A stretch of DNA of 64,000 nucleotides from Oceaniglobus indicus (GTDB lineage Bacteria > Pseudomonadota > Alphaproteobacteria > Rhodobacterales > Rhodobacteraceae), in contig NZ_NMZM01000007.1 in the NCBI RefSeq assembly GCF_002751875.1, positions 174,560-238,559 on the forward strand, given 5' to 3'. Shown here one piece after another: positions 35,771 to 45,413 of this stretch. The notes under the pieces are model-generated. The model was not told the origin of the DNA and ran no database searches. It was given only the letters and a program-made list of their open reading frames with translations. Both the position numbers and the translations under genes were made by a program. Every line of letters starts with the position of its first letter. The stretch's first letter is position 1.

Positions 35771-36898
35771 ATGCGCGCGGAAGCACAGAACACGGTCGAG
35801 GCGATCCGAAAATCGCTGCACCTTCTGGGGCAGCGGATGGACGTCGAAACCGCGCCTCACCGGTTGGAGGAATTCAACGCGATGGTCGAGGATCCGGGCC
35901 TGTGGGACGATCCCGACAAGGCCCAGAAACTGATGCGTGACCGGCAGATGCTGGTCGATGCCATGACCCGCTATGACACGATGAGCCAGGAGCTCTCGGA
36001 CAATATCGAGCTGATCGAACTGGGCGAGATGGAGGACGACCAGGAGGTCGTCGCCGAAGCCGAACGGGCGCTGAAAACGCTGGCCAGCCGCGCCGGCGAG
36101 GCCGAGATCGAGGCGCTGTTGAACGGCGAAGCCGACGGCAACGATACGTTCCTCGAAATCAATTCGGGCGCCGGGGGCACCGAATCCTGTGACTGGGCGT
36201 CGATGCTGGCGCGCATGTATGTCCGCTGGGCCGAAAAGAAGGGCTATAAGGTCGAACTTCAATCGGAAAGCCCGGGCGACGAGGCGGGGATCAAGTCGGC
36301 CTCCTACAAAATTTCCGGCCCCAACGCCTATGGCTGGCTGAAGGGCGAATCCGGGGTTCACCGGCTGGTGCGCATTTCCCCCTATGACAGCGCGGCACGG
36401 CGGCACACGTCGTTTTCGTCGGTTTGGGTCTATCCCGTGGTCGATGACAACATCGAAATCGAGGTCGCGCCGAACGACATCCGGCTGGACACCTATCGAT
36501 CATCCGGTGCGGGCGGCCAGCACGTCAACACCACCGACTCGGCCGTGCGGATCACCCACCTGCCGACGGGGATCGTCGTCACCAGTTCCGAAAAGTCGCA
36601 GCACCAGAACCGCGACATCGCCATGAAGGCCCTGAAATCGCGGCTTTACCAGATGGAACTGGAACGGCGCAATTCGGCCATCAACGAAGCCCACGAGAAC
36701 AAGGGCGACGCCGGTTGGGGCAACCAGATCCGATCCTATGTGCTGCAACCTTACCAGATGGTGAAGGATCTGCGCACGAACGTCGAGACATCCGACTCCC
36801 AAGGCGTGCTGGACGGGGATCTGGACCGCTTCATGGCGGCGACCCTTGCCATGGACCTGACCGGGAAAAGCCGGGCGGAGGCCAACACCGACGACTGA
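35771..36898 (+). CDS. prfB: Peptide chain release factor 2
   Basis: A 375-residue release factor for UGA and UAA. The peptidyl-tRNA hydrolysis motif is [16 protein letters not shown] around residue 245. The stop-codon recognition tripeptide position reads SPY in [17 protein letters not shown] rather than the enterobacterial SPF, a variant I believe is common in alphaproteobacteria. The whole gene is in one frame from [12 protein letters not shown], so the programmed +1 frameshift of many prfB genes is absent. Confidence 0.95.
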   Translation: MRAEAQNTVEAIRKSLHLLGQRMDVETAPHRLEEFNAMVEDPGLWDDPDKAQKLMRDRQMLVDAMTRYDTMSQELSDNIELIELGEMEDDQEVVAEAERALKTLASRAGEAEIEALLNGEADGNDTFLEINSGAGGTESCDWASMLARMYVRWAEKKGYKVELQSESPGDEAGIKSASYKISGPNAYGWLKGESGVHRLVRISPYDSAARRHTSFSSVWVYPVVDDNIEIEVAPNDIRLDTYRSSGAGGQHVNTTDSAVRITHLPTGIVVTSSEKSQHQNRDIAMKALKSRLYQMELERRNSAINEAHENKGDAGWGNQIRSYVLQPYQMVKDLRTNVETSDSQGVLDGDLDRFMAATLAMDLTGKSRAEANTDD

Positions 36899-36944
36899 CC
36901 GCGCCCGCGATACTCTTCTTCCCGCCACCTGATACGGACATGCC

Positions 36945-37730
36945 ATGGCACCAAAGCCGGAAATCGCCACCCTGCGCCTTGCCGATCTGACCGATGCTCT
37001 TGTCCAAGGCGCGCGCGACTTTCGGGCGGCCCCGATGTTCGGGCTGTTTTTCGGCGGTTTCTATGCCTTCGGCGGATTGCTTCTGGTGCTGCTCGGGGCG
37101 GGAACGGTGTGGTGGACCCTGGCGATATCGCTGGGCTTTCCGCTGATCGCGCCCTTTGCCGCGGTCGGGCTGTATGATGTCAGCCGGCACCTGGAAAAGG
37201 GCGAGCCCCTGGGATGGGGCAGTGTTCTGGGCAATGTCTGGGCCGAACGCAGCCGCCAGATCCCGCTGATCGGCGCGCTGATCGTCATCTATTTCCTGTT
37301 CTGGACGTTCCTTGCGCACATGATCTTTGCGCTGTTCATGGGGCTGAGCACGATGACGAACGTTCAGACCTCCTATGAGGTGTTCCTGACCTCGAACGGG
37401 TTGGCCATGATCGCGACCGAATTTGCCGTCGGCGGTGTGCTGGCCTTCCTACTGTTTTCGCTGACCGCCATCAGCCTGCCGATGCTGCTGGACCGCGAGA
37501 TCGACTTCGTGACGGCGATGATCCTCAGCGTCCGTTCGGTCATCGGCAACCTTGGCGTGATGCTGGTCTGGGGGATTTCGGTCGCGGTGCTGTCCTTGCT
37601 GGGCATGGTCCCGGCGTTCCTGGGCCTTTGCGTCATTTTCCCGGTGCTTGGACATGCCACCTGGCATCTTTATCGACGCACCGTGATCTGGCCCGTCGCA
37701 CAGGACACGCCGCACACCACCAACGGCTGA
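36945..37730 (+). CDS. DUF2189 integral membrane protein
   Basis: A 261-residue protein with about six hydrophobic helices (for example MFGLFFGGFYAFGGLLLVLL, and FLFWTFLAHMIFALFMG). The DUF2189 signatures LRLADLTDALVQGARDF and FPLIAPFAAVGLYDVSR are recognisable. Function unknown; the family sits in the inner membrane of alphaproteobacteria, often near respiratory genes. Confidence 0.85.
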   Translation: MAPKPEIATLRLADLTDALVQGARDFRAAPMFGLFFGGFYAFGGLLLVLLGAGTVWWTLAISLGFPLIAPFAAVGLYDVSRHLEKGEPLGWGSVLGNVWAERSRQIPLIGALIVIYFLFWTFLAHMIFALFMGLSTMTNVQTSYEVFLTSNGLAMIATEFAVGGVLAFLLFSLTAISLPMLLDREIDFVTAMILSVRSVIGNLGVMLVWGISVAVLSLLGMVPAFLGLCVIFPVLGHATWHLYRRTVIWPVAQDTPHTTNG

Positions 37731-37804
37731 CCGGCATCGGCAGTCTTGCAACAGCAACGGGCGCCGGTGCACTGTGCGCCAGGCGAAACAGGGAGAGGAT
37801 GGCA

Positions 37805-39634
37805 ATGGCCACCGGAATGGAAGGGGCCATCGGCCCGGTGGCGGCATTCGCCCTTGTCGGCGTTCTGGGCGTCGGTGCGCAATGGGTCGCCTGGAAGCTG
37901 CGCCTGCCGGCCATCGTGCTGATGCTGGCGGCCGGTCTGATCGCGGGGCCGGTGACCGGCATCTTCGATCCCGACCGCGATATCGGCCCGCTGACCGGAC
38001 CGATGATATCCCTGGCCGTGGCAGTGATCCTGTTCGAGGGCGGTCTGACGCTGAACCTGCAATCGCTGCGCGATGCCGCCGAGGGCGTCAAGCGCCTGGT
38101 GTTCATCGGCGCGCCGCTCGGCTGGCTGTTGTCGACGCTGGCGCTGAAATTCGGCGCCGGCCTGTCGTGGGAAAGCTCGACCGTGTTCGGCGGTCTGATG
38201 ATCGTCACTGGGCCCACCGTCATCGCGCCTCTGTTGCGCACCGCGCGCCTGTCGCGCCGTCCCGCCGCCCTGTTGCAATGGGAGGCGATCCTGAACGATC
38301 CCATCGGCGCGCTGGCGGCGGTGCTGGCGTTTTCCGTCGTTCTGGTGCTGAACGCCGGGGATACGGCGGGTGGCGCGGCGGTGGAATTCGTTCTTGGTCT
38401 CGGGTTGGCGGGTGTTCTGGGGTTCGCTGCCGGGTGGGGGCTGGCCTATGCGTACAAGCGGGCGATGGTGCCGGAATACATGAAGGTGCCGGCGCTGTTC
38501 GTGTCGATCCTGGGGGTCTTCGCGCTCAGCGATGCGATGCTGCATGAAAGCGGGCTGCTGGGCGTCACCGTCATGGGCGTCGTGATCGCCAATTCGAACC
38601 TCGCGTCCTTTTCAGACCTGCGCCGGTTCAAGGAGCAGGCGACGATTTTGCTCGTGTCGGGGGTGTTCATCCTGCTGGCGGCCTCGCTGGATTTCTCGCA
38701 ACTGGCGCGGCTGGACTGGCGCGCGCTCGTGTTCGTGGCACTGGTCGTGCTGGCGGTGCGTCCGCTGACCGTGCTGGTGGCATTGGCGTCGACCAAGGTG
38801 CCGTTCAAGGAACGGCTTCTGGTGGCCTTCACCGGCCCGCGTGGTGTGGTCCTGGTGGCGGTGGCCGGACTTTTCGGCACGCGCCTGGCGGATCTTGGCG
38901 TTGCCGACGGCGGCCTGATCGGTCCCATCGCGTTCGTTCTGGTGGCGGCCACGGTGGTCGTCCATGGCTTCACGCTTGCGCCCTTTGCCCGGGCGCTTGG
39001 CCTGGTGGCCTCGGGCACGCCCGGTGTGATGATCCTGGGCGGCTCGCACTGGAGTGTCGGGCTGGCCGAGGCGCTGAAGGAACAGGAGGTTCCGGTGATG
39101 ATCGCCGATACCAACCGCTCGCGCCTGACCCGTGCGCGGGCCGCCGGGATCGAGACGTTCTTTGGCGACATCCTGTCGGAAGCGGCCGAACACCGGGTCG
39201 AGCTGAACGCCTTTTCAACGGTGATCGCCGCCACCGACAACGACGCCTACAACACCCTTGTCGCGACCGAACTGGCGCCGGAATTCGGGCGCGAGCATGT
39301 GTATCAGCTGGGCCGCGAGAAAAGCGAATTCGCGCGCTATCAACTGCCCCCCACATTGGGCGGGCGGCTGTTGGCGGATGGTGCCACCTATGAGGCACTG
39401 AACGCCAAAGTCTGGCGCAAGTGGCGCTTCTCGGTCACCACCCTGAGCGAGGAATTCACGCTGGAGGATTGGCGCGCGCGCCGCCCCGACGCGGTTCTGC
39501 TGGGCCACATCGACGGGCAGGGCGCGTTCCGTCCGCTGGGCCAGAAACAGCAGGAGGCGTTCGAGGGCGAACCGGATCTGCGGCTGGTTGCCATGGTGCC
39601 GGATGCCGGCGACGATGTCTCGGCCGCCGCCTGA
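37805..39634 (+). CDS. CPA1-family cation:proton antiporter with C-terminal nucleotide-binding (RCK/TrkA-N) domain
   Basis: About 609 residues. A 12-13 helix NhaP/KefB-like membrane domain (residues 1-395) includes the ion-path segment LNDPIGALAAVLAF and TGPRGVVLVAVAGL. The C-terminal domain begins GVMILGGSHWSVGLAEALKE, an RCK_N dinucleotide fold, and continues VPVMIADTNRSRLTRAR. GGGAGAGG at 37791-37798 best positions the ATG at 37805; the ATG at 37799 is an alternative. Na+/H+ versus K+/H+ specificity cannot be told. Confidence 0.88.
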   Translation: MATGMEGAIGPVAAFALVGVLGVGAQWVAWKLRLPAIVLMLAAGLIAGPVTGIFDPDRDIGPLTGPMISLAVAVILFEGGLTLNLQSLRDAAEGVKRLVFIGAPLGWLLSTLALKFGAGLSWESSTVFGGLMIVTGPTVIAPLLRTARLSRRPAALLQWEAILNDPIGALAAVLAFSVVLVLNAGDTAGGAAVEFVLGLGLAGVLGFAAGWGLAYAYKRAMVPEYMKVPALFVSILGVFALSDAMLHESGLLGVTVMGVVIANSNLASFSDLRRFKEQATILLVSGVFILLAASLDFSQLARLDWRALVFVALVVLAVRPLTVLVALASTKVPFKERLLVAFTGPRGVVLVAVAGLFGTRLADLGVADGGLIGPIAFVLVAATVVVHGFTLAPFARALGLVASGTPGVMILGGSHWSVGLAEALKEQEVPVMIADTNRSRLTRARAAGIETFFGDILSEAAEHRVELNAFSTVIAATDNDAYNTLVATELAPEFGREHVYQLGREKSEFARYQLPPTLGGRLLADGATYEALNAKVWRKWRFSVTTLSEEFTLEDWRARRPDAVLLGHIDGQGAFRPLGQKQQEAFEGEPDLRLVAMVPDAGDDVSAAA

Positions 39635-39832
39635 TCGGCCCGCTGCCGGGTAACGGGCAGGGGGAAGCGAAGCGCCAGGCGCCGTGGCGCGGGTCTGACA
39701 GGCGCAGATAGGGCCTGTGCCGCCTGCGGGATCACGGTCTTCGGTGGAAAGCCGGAGCCGGCGATATTGACCCCGTGCGACGGCGTGATACACGGCCAGT
39801 GCATTCCGATGTCTTTCCCAAGGACCGCCGCC

Positions 39833-41554
39833 ATGAACCTTTTTGCCGACATTCGCGCCCTCGTCATCGCCACATTGGAAGACATGGCGCGCGCCGGCGA
39901 TCTGCCCGGGGGGCTGGATCTGGGCAACGTCGCGGTCGAACCGCCCCGCGACGCCGCCCACGGCGACATGGCCACCAACGCGGCGATGGTGCTGGCCAAA
40001 CCGGCGAAGGCCAAGCCCCGCGAACTTGCCGAAAAGCTGGCCGCGCGGCTGGCGGACGATCCGCGCATCTCGACGGTTGAAGTGGCGGGGCCGGGATTCC
40101 TGAACCTGACGCTGTCCGGTGATATCTGGGCGGGGGTGATCACCCGCATCCTGACCGAACCCGATTATGGCCGTTCGGACATGGGCGCCGGGCACCGTGT
40201 TCTGGTGGAATACGTCAGCGCCAATCCGACGGGTCCGCTGCACGTCGGTCACACCCGCGGTGCGGTGTTCGGTGATGCTTTGGCGTCGCTGCTGGATTAT
40301 GCCGGCTGGGACGTCACGCGCGAATACTATATCAACGACGGCGGTGCGCAGGTCGATGTTCTGGCCCGGTCCGTCTATCTGCGCTATCTCGAGGCACACG
40401 GACAGGAGGTGGCGTTTCCCGACGGCACCTATCCGGGTGATTACCTGATCGAGGTTGGGCGCGCGTTGAAGGACCGCGTCGGCGACACCTATGTCGGCAA
40501 GGACGAACAGGTCTGGCTGGGCGACGTGCGCACCTTCGCCACCGACGCGATGATGGAGCTGATCCGCGCCGACCTCAAGAAGCTGGGCGTCGTGATGGAC
40601 AGCTTCTATTCCGAAAAGTCGCTGTATGGCACCGGCCGGATCGAGGACGCGATCGGTGATCTGAAAGCCAAGGGCCTGATCTATGAGGGCACGCTCGAGC
40701 CACCCAAGGGCAAGCTGCCCGACGATTGGGAGCCGCGCGAGCAGACGCTGTTCCGCTCGACTGCGCATGGCGATGACGTGGACCGCCCGGTGATGAAATC
40801 GGATGGCGCCTGGACCTATTTCGCACCCGACATCGCCTATCATTACGACAAGATCCAGCGCGGGTTCGACGCGCTGATCGACGTGTTCGGCGCCGATCAC
40901 GGCGGTTATGTCAAGCGGATGAAGGCGGCGGTGTCGGCCCTGTCGGACGGTGCCGTGCCGCTGGACGTCAAGCTGACGCAACTGGTCAAGCTCTATCGCG
41001 ACGGCGAGCCGTTCAAGATGTCCAAGCGCGCCGGAACCTTCGTGACGCTGGCCGATGTCGTCGACCAGGTCGGCCCCGACGTCACCCGTTTCGTGATGCT
41101 GACGCGCAAGAACGACGCACCGCTGGATTTCGATTTCGCCAAGGCCGTCGAGCAATCCAAGGACAATCCGGTCTATTACGTGCAATACGCCCACGCGCGC
41201 ATCCGGTCGGTCCTGCGCAAGGCCGAAGATCAGGGGATCGCGCTGAACGACGTGCCCGATCTGTCCGATCCGGCAGAGATCGCCGTGGCGCGCAAGCTGG
41301 CCGAATGGCCACGCTTGGTGGAAATCGCGGCGCGCACCCATGAACCGCACCGCGTGGCCTTTTATCTTTATGACCTGGCGTCGGATTTTCATGCGCTGTG
41401 GAACCGGGGCAACGACGATCCGTCGCTGCGGTTTTTGCAGGATGGCAACAATTCGGCCTCGGCGGCCAAAATCGCGCTGCCGCGCGCCGTTTCCGTTGTT
41501 ATTTCCGCAGGTCTTGGTATCCTTAATGTCACTCCTGCGGAAGAAATGCGCTGA
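39833..41554 (+). CDS. argS: Arginyl-tRNA synthetase
   Basis: A 573-residue class I synthetase charging tRNA-Arg. The Add-1 domain is N-terminal ([19 protein letters not shown]), the HIGH motif reads HVGH in [20 protein letters not shown], the KMSKS equivalent is KMSKRAGTF, and the anticodon-binding DALR domain is near the C-terminus ([17 protein letters not shown]). The start at 39833 matches family length; an upstream in-frame ATG at 39767 is less likely. Confidence 0.96.
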   Translation: MNLFADIRALVIATLEDMARAGDLPGGLDLGNVAVEPPRDAAHGDMATNAAMVLAKPAKAKPRELAEKLAARLADDPRISTVEVAGPGFLNLTLSGDIWAGVITRILTEPDYGRSDMGAGHRVLVEYVSANPTGPLHVGHTRGAVFGDALASLLDYAGWDVTREYYINDGGAQVDVLARSVYLRYLEAHGQEVAFPDGTYPGDYLIEVGRALKDRVGDTYVGKDEQVWLGDVRTFATDAMMELIRADLKKLGVVMDSFYSEKSLYGTGRIEDAIGDLKAKGLIYEGTLEPPKGKLPDDWEPREQTLFRSTAHGDDVDRPVMKSDGAWTYFAPDIAYHYDKIQRGFDALIDVFGADHGGYVKRMKAAVSALSDGAVPLDVKLTQLVKLYRDGEPFKMSKRAGTFVTLADVVDQVGPDVTRFVMLTRKNDAPLDFDFAKAVEQSKDNPVYYVQYAHARIRSVLRKAEDQGIALNDVPDLSDPAEIAVARKLAEWPRLVEIAARTHEPHRVAFYLYDLASDFHALWNRGNDDPSLRFLQDGNNSASAAKIALPRAVSVVISAGLGILNVTPAEEMR

Positions 41555-41673
41555 AAAAAGGCGCCGGGCGGGGGGATACAGGCGCGTTACCGGACGAAGG
41601 CAACGAAGAAACGACACCGCGGACCTGCATCGTGCCAGGTTTGAAAAGCGGTGCGAGCAGCAAGAGGCAAGGC

Positions 41674-42741
41674 ATGGCGGACGTTTACGACGAAACCGAA
41701 AGGGCGCAGTTGCGCGCCGAACGCTATCACTCGGACGCACCCGGGGAAGAGCCGGCGCGCCGCATGAGCCACGTCATGAACTGGACCGGTGGGTTGCTGT
41801 CCCTTGCGCTGATCGCGGGCACGGGTGTCTGGGGTTACAAGTTGCTGGTGCGTGACGTCACCGGGGTTCCGGTGGTGCGCGCCCTGGAAGGCCCGATCCG
41901 GGTGGCGCCCGATGATCCGGGGGGGCAGCGCGCCGAACATCAGGGGCTTGCCGTGAACGAAGTGGCGGCCGCCGGGTCCGCCGGTGCGCCGGGCGATCGC
42001 CTGATCCTTGCGCCGGCCCCGCTGGAGTTGGCCGAGGAAGATCTGCCGCGCCCACGCCTGCCGCAATTCGAAGCGCCCGCGGCCGAAACGGTCACGGCCG
42101 ACGCCGATACGACCGCCGACACCGCAACAGGCGATCTGGCCCTGGGCGAGGTCGAGGATATTCCCGAGGATTCGCTGGCCACCGACCGTGCGGTGGCCGA
42201 AGCCCTGCAACCGGCCGCGCCGATGCCCGAACTGACGGGCGATTCACGCGCCGATGCCCTGGCCCTTGCCGAAGCGCTGAGCGCGGGGGTCGAACCCCTC
42301 AGCGGTGCGGGGGCCGAGCCGGAAGACGCCGTCGCCTCCGTGAACGACGATCTCGGCATCGCCCGCTCGCCGCGCCCGCCGTCGCGCCCCGCAAGCCTGG
42401 AAACGGTGCGCGCCGCACCGGTACGGGCGACGAACGTCCAGACGGTGTCCGCCGAGACGACCGTCGAGGTTGCGGCCGACAGCCTGGCCAGCGGCACCCG
42501 CCTGGTGCAGTTGGGCGCCTTCGAAAGCGCCGAAGTGGCCCGCGCACAGTGGGACGCCATCGGGGGACGGTTCGAGGAATACTTCGCCGGCAAGTCTCGC
42601 GTCGTGCAGCGGGCGCAATCGGGCGGCAAGACGTTCTATCGCCTGCGCGCCATGGGGTTCGAGGATCTGGCCGACTCGCGCCGGTTCTGTTCGGCGCTGC
42701 TGGCGAAAAGCGCCGATTGCATTCCCGTGGTGGTGCGCTGA
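41674..42741 (+). CDS. SPOR domain cell-division-type membrane protein
   Basis: A 355-residue bitopic protein: cytoplasmic N-terminus with MSHVMNWTGG, one transmembrane helix (GLLSLALIAGTGVWGYKLLV, around residues 40-60), a long Ala/Glu/Asp-rich periplasmic linker, and a C-terminal SPOR domain (RLVQLGAFESAEVARAQWDA to CIPVVVR) that binds denuded septal glycan. Start 41674 (MADVYDETERAQLRAERYH) has a GAGGCAAGG site. It sits between argS and nagZ, a common alphaproteobacterial order. Confidence 0.88.
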   Translation: MADVYDETERAQLRAERYHSDAPGEEPARRMSHVMNWTGGLLSLALIAGTGVWGYKLLVRDVTGVPVVRALEGPIRVAPDDPGGQRAEHQGLAVNEVAAAGSAGAPGDRLILAPAPLELAEEDLPRPRLPQFEAPAAETVTADADTTADTATGDLALGEVEDIPEDSLATDRAVAEALQPAAPMPELTGDSRADALALAEALSAGVEPLSGAGAEPEDAVASVNDDLGIARSPRPPSRPASLETVRAAPVRATNVQTVSAETTVEVAADSLASGTRLVQLGAFESAEVARAQWDAIGGRFEEYFAGKSRVVQRAQSGGKTFYRLRAMGFEDLADSRRFCSALLAKSADCIPVVVR

Positions 42742-42745
42742 TTCA

Positions 42746-43747
42746 ATGGCCGGGCAGGGCGCCTATCTTTTCGGCTGTCACGGCCCGCATCTGTTGATGG
42801 ATGAGGCGGCGTTCTTTGCCGAAAGCCAGCCGTGGGGCTTCATCCTGTTCGCGCGCAATATCGAGACGCCCGACCAGGTGCGTCGCCTGACCGGCGATCT
42901 GCGTTCTGCCGTCGGTCGGAATGCGCCGGTTCTGGTGGATCAGGAAGGCGGTCGGGTGCAACGCTTGCGCGCACCCCACTGGCGCGACTGGATGGCGCCG
43001 CTGGATCAGATCGAAGCGGCAGGCGCACAGGCGGCGCGCACGATGTATCTGCGCGCCCGGATCATTGCGGATGAGCTGCGCGCGGTTGGGATCGACGCGA
43101 ATTGCGCGCCCACCTGCGACGTGGCCCGCCCCGAAACCCATGCGTTCCTGCGCAACCGGTGTTACGGCACCGACGCCACATCGGTCACCGCCAACGCCCG
43201 CGCCACGGCCGACGGGTTGCTGGCGGGGGGTGTCCTGCCGGTGATGAAGCATATGCCGGGTCACGGGCTGGGCCGCGTCGACAGCCACAAGGATCTGCCG
43301 GTGGCGGACGCAGACGCCGAAACCCTTGAAGCCATCGATTTCGCGCCGTTCCGCGCCCTGCGTGACCTGCCTCTGGCAATGACCGCCCATATCGTCCTGC
43401 CGGAATTGTCCGACAGGCCCGCCACCCAGTCGGCCGAAGTCGTGGGCGGGGTGATCCGCGGCATCATCGGGTTCGATGGCGTGCTGATGACCGACGATAT
43501 CTCCATGAACGCCCTTGGCGGCACGATCGTTGACCGGGCGCGTGCCTCGCTTGACGCCGGGTGCGACATGATCCTGCATTGCCACGCCGACATGACCGAA
43601 ATGCAGGACGTGGCGGCGGTGGCGGGCCGGATGGGCACCGCGGCGCAGGCCCGCGCCGATCGTGCGATGACGTGGCGCAAAACGCCCGACACCATTGACT
43701 TGCCCGCGCTGGAGGCCGAACTTGCGCGCCACCTGGCACGGGGCTGA
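42746..43747 (+). CDS. nagZ: Beta-N-acetylhexosaminidase (GH3)
   Basis: A 333-residue cytoplasmic GH3 enzyme that removes GlcNAc from anhydromuropeptides in cell-wall recycling. The diagnostic loop KHMPGHGLGRVDSHKDLP carries the histidine general acid near residue 170, VLVDQEGGRVQRL lies near residue 65, and the nucleophile is in LMTDDISMNAL. It starts 4 bases after the SPOR gene stop and precedes scpA by 3 bases. Confidence 0.94.
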   Translation: MAGQGAYLFGCHGPHLLMDEAAFFAESQPWGFILFARNIETPDQVRRLTGDLRSAVGRNAPVLVDQEGGRVQRLRAPHWRDWMAPLDQIEAAGAQAARTMYLRARIIADELRAVGIDANCAPTCDVARPETHAFLRNRCYGTDATSVTANARATADGLLAGGVLPVMKHMPGHGLGRVDSHKDLPVADADAETLEAIDFAPFRALRDLPLAMTAHIVLPELSDRPATQSAEVVGGVIRGIIGFDGVLMTDDISMNALGGTIVDRARASLDAGCDMILHCHADMTEMQDVAAVAGRMGTAAQARADRAMTWRKTPDTIDLPALEAELARHLARG

Positions 43748-43750
43748 GGC

Positions 43751-44539
43751 ATGAGCGATCCCGATCCGCAATTCGACAGCGTCGCCGACCGGCTGGCCGC
43801 CGAGGCGCTGATCGTCGATGTCGACGGTTTCGAGGGGCCGCTGGATCTGTTGCTGACCCTGTCCCGCACCCAGAAGGTGGATCTGCGCCAGATTTCGGTC
43901 CTGGCCCTGGCGCGGCAATACCTTGCCTTTGTCGAACAGGCCAAGGCGCTGCGGATCGAACTGGCCGCCGATTACCTGGTCATGGCGGCGTGGTTGGCCT
44001 TCCTGAAATCCCGGCTGCTGTTGCCGCCCGACCCCAGCGATCAGGGGCCGTCGGGTGACGATCTCGCCGCCCACCTGGCGTTTCAGCTTGAACGGCTGGC
44101 TGCCATGCGCGATTGCGCCGCCAAGCTGATGGCGCGTGACCGTCTGGGGCGCGACTTTTTCGCCCGCGGCGAAAGCGAAGGGATGCGGCGGGTGCGCCGG
44201 GTGAAATACACCGCCACGCTGCTGGATCTGATGCAGGGTTATGCGCGGATCCGCACGCGCGACGATTTCCGTCCCTTCGTCATGGACCGCACCGATGTGA
44301 TGACGCTGGAAGAGGCGCTGGAACGGATGCGCGGGCTGATCGGCTATGCCGGCGAGTGGACGGATCTGCTGAGTTACCTGCCCGAGGGGTGGGGCGGTGA
44401 TCCGAAGCGCCGCCGATCCGCCACGGCCAGCCATTTCGCCGCTTCGCTTGAACTGGTAAAGGCGGGCCGGATACATCTGCGCCAGGACGATACCTTCGCT
44501 CCGATCCAGATCCGTGCCCGCGATCCCCACGATGTCTGA
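43751..44539 (+). CDS. scpA: Segregation and condensation protein A (kleisin)
   Basis: A 262-residue kleisin of the SMC-ScpAB condensin. It has VDVDGFEGPLDLLLTLSRTQ near residue 25 and a helical body with YLVMAAWLAFLKSRLLLPPD. Length is normal. It overlaps scpB by 8 bases, so the two subunits are co-translated. Confidence 0.95.
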   Translation: MSDPDPQFDSVADRLAAEALIVDVDGFEGPLDLLLTLSRTQKVDLRQISVLALARQYLAFVEQAKALRIELAADYLVMAAWLAFLKSRLLLPPDPSDQGPSGDDLAAHLAFQLERLAAMRDCAAKLMARDRLGRDFFARGESEGMRRVRRVKYTATLLDLMQGYARIRTRDDFRPFVMDRTDVMTLEEALERMRGLIGYAGEWTDLLSYLPEGWGGDPKRRRSATASHFAASLELVKAGRIHLRQDDTFAPIQIRARDPHDV

Positions 44540-45194
44540 GCGCGAGGAGACCGGCACCGGCAGCCTGTTCGCCGCGCCCGGGATGCCCGAACAGGAACGC
44601 ATGGTCGAAGCCATCCTGTTTGCTTCGTCCGAACCCGTCACGGTGGCGGATCTGAACGCGCGGATGCCCCATGGCTGTGATGCGGCGGCGGCGTTGCTGC
44701 TGTTGCGCGACCGCTATCGCGGGCGCGGCGTTCAGGTCGTCAGGGTAGGTGAAGCCTGGGCCATGCGAACCGCCCCCGATCTGGGGTTCCTGATGCAGAA
44801 GGAAACGGTGGAACTGCGCAAGCTGTCGCGCGCCGCCATTGAAACGCTGGCGATCGCCGCTTACCATCAACCGGTGACCCGGGCCGAGATCGAGGAGATC
44901 CGCGGCGTGTCCGTCTCGCGCGGGACCATCGATCAACTGCTCGAACTCGAATGGATCCGGATCGGGCGCCGCCGCATGACACCGGGCCGTCCCGTCACCT
45001 TTGTCGTGACACAGACGTTCCTGGATCATTTCGGTCTGGAATCGGCCCGCGATCTGCCGGGGTTGAAGGAACTCCGCGCCGCAGGATTGCTTGAAAACCG
45101 GCCACCTCCGGAAGCGGCCGATGACAACCGACCGGATGAGGACACCCAGGGCGGTCTTTTCGACGACACGCCCCAGCAGGAGGACGAGACATGA
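44532..45194 (+). CDS. scpB: Segregation and condensation protein B
   Basis: A 220-residue paired winged-helix partner of ScpA and SMC. Motifs are VEAILFASSEPVTVADL, ETLAIAAYHQPVTRAEIEEI and RGVSVSRGTIDQLLE. The acidic C-terminal tail (EAADDNRPDEDTQGGLFDDT) is probably disordered. Start at 44532 lies inside scpA. Confidence 0.95.
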   Translation: MSEREETGTGSLFAAPGMPEQERMVEAILFASSEPVTVADLNARMPHGCDAAAALLLLRDRYRGRGVQVVRVGEAWAMRTAPDLGFLMQKETVELRKLSRAAIETLAIAAYHQPVTRAEIEEIRGVSVSRGTIDQLLELEWIRIGRRRMTPGRPVTFVVTQTFLDHFGLESARDLPGLKELRAAGLLENRPPPEAADDNRPDEDTQGGLFDDTPQQEDET

Positions 45195-45388
45195 ACCAGA
45201 TCATCCGCATGCTCACGCGCATGTTCATGAACAAGGGCATAAACGCCGGGATCGATCATGCATTCGGCCAGGGCAAGGCCCGCAAGGACATGACGCCCGA
45301 GGAACGCCGCCAGGCGGACGCCGGGCGCAGCAACGCCAAGCGCGCCAAGCAGGCGATCAAAATGGCCCGTCGCGCGGGCCGTTTCTGA
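45191..45388 (+). CDS. Small basic protein coupled to scpB
   Basis: A 65-residue, Lys/Arg-rich protein (MNQIIRMLTRMFMNKGINAG, then MTPEERRQADAGRSNAKRAK). The start shares ATGA with the scpB stop. No domain is recognised; a C-terminal helix with K/R clusters could bind nucleic acid or ribosomes (inference). Confidence 0.7.
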   Translation: MNQIIRMLTRMFMNKGINAGIDHAFGQGKARKDMTPEERRQADAGRSNAKRAKQAIKMARRAGRF

Positions 45389-45413
45389 ACGCCGCGCGCG
45401 GTTTGCGAAAGAT

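Noticed and set aside
35771..35860. Programmed +1 frameshift at the start of prfB
   Set aside because: The RF2 sequence reads in one frame from the first ATG with no in-frame UGA and no CUU UGA slippery site.
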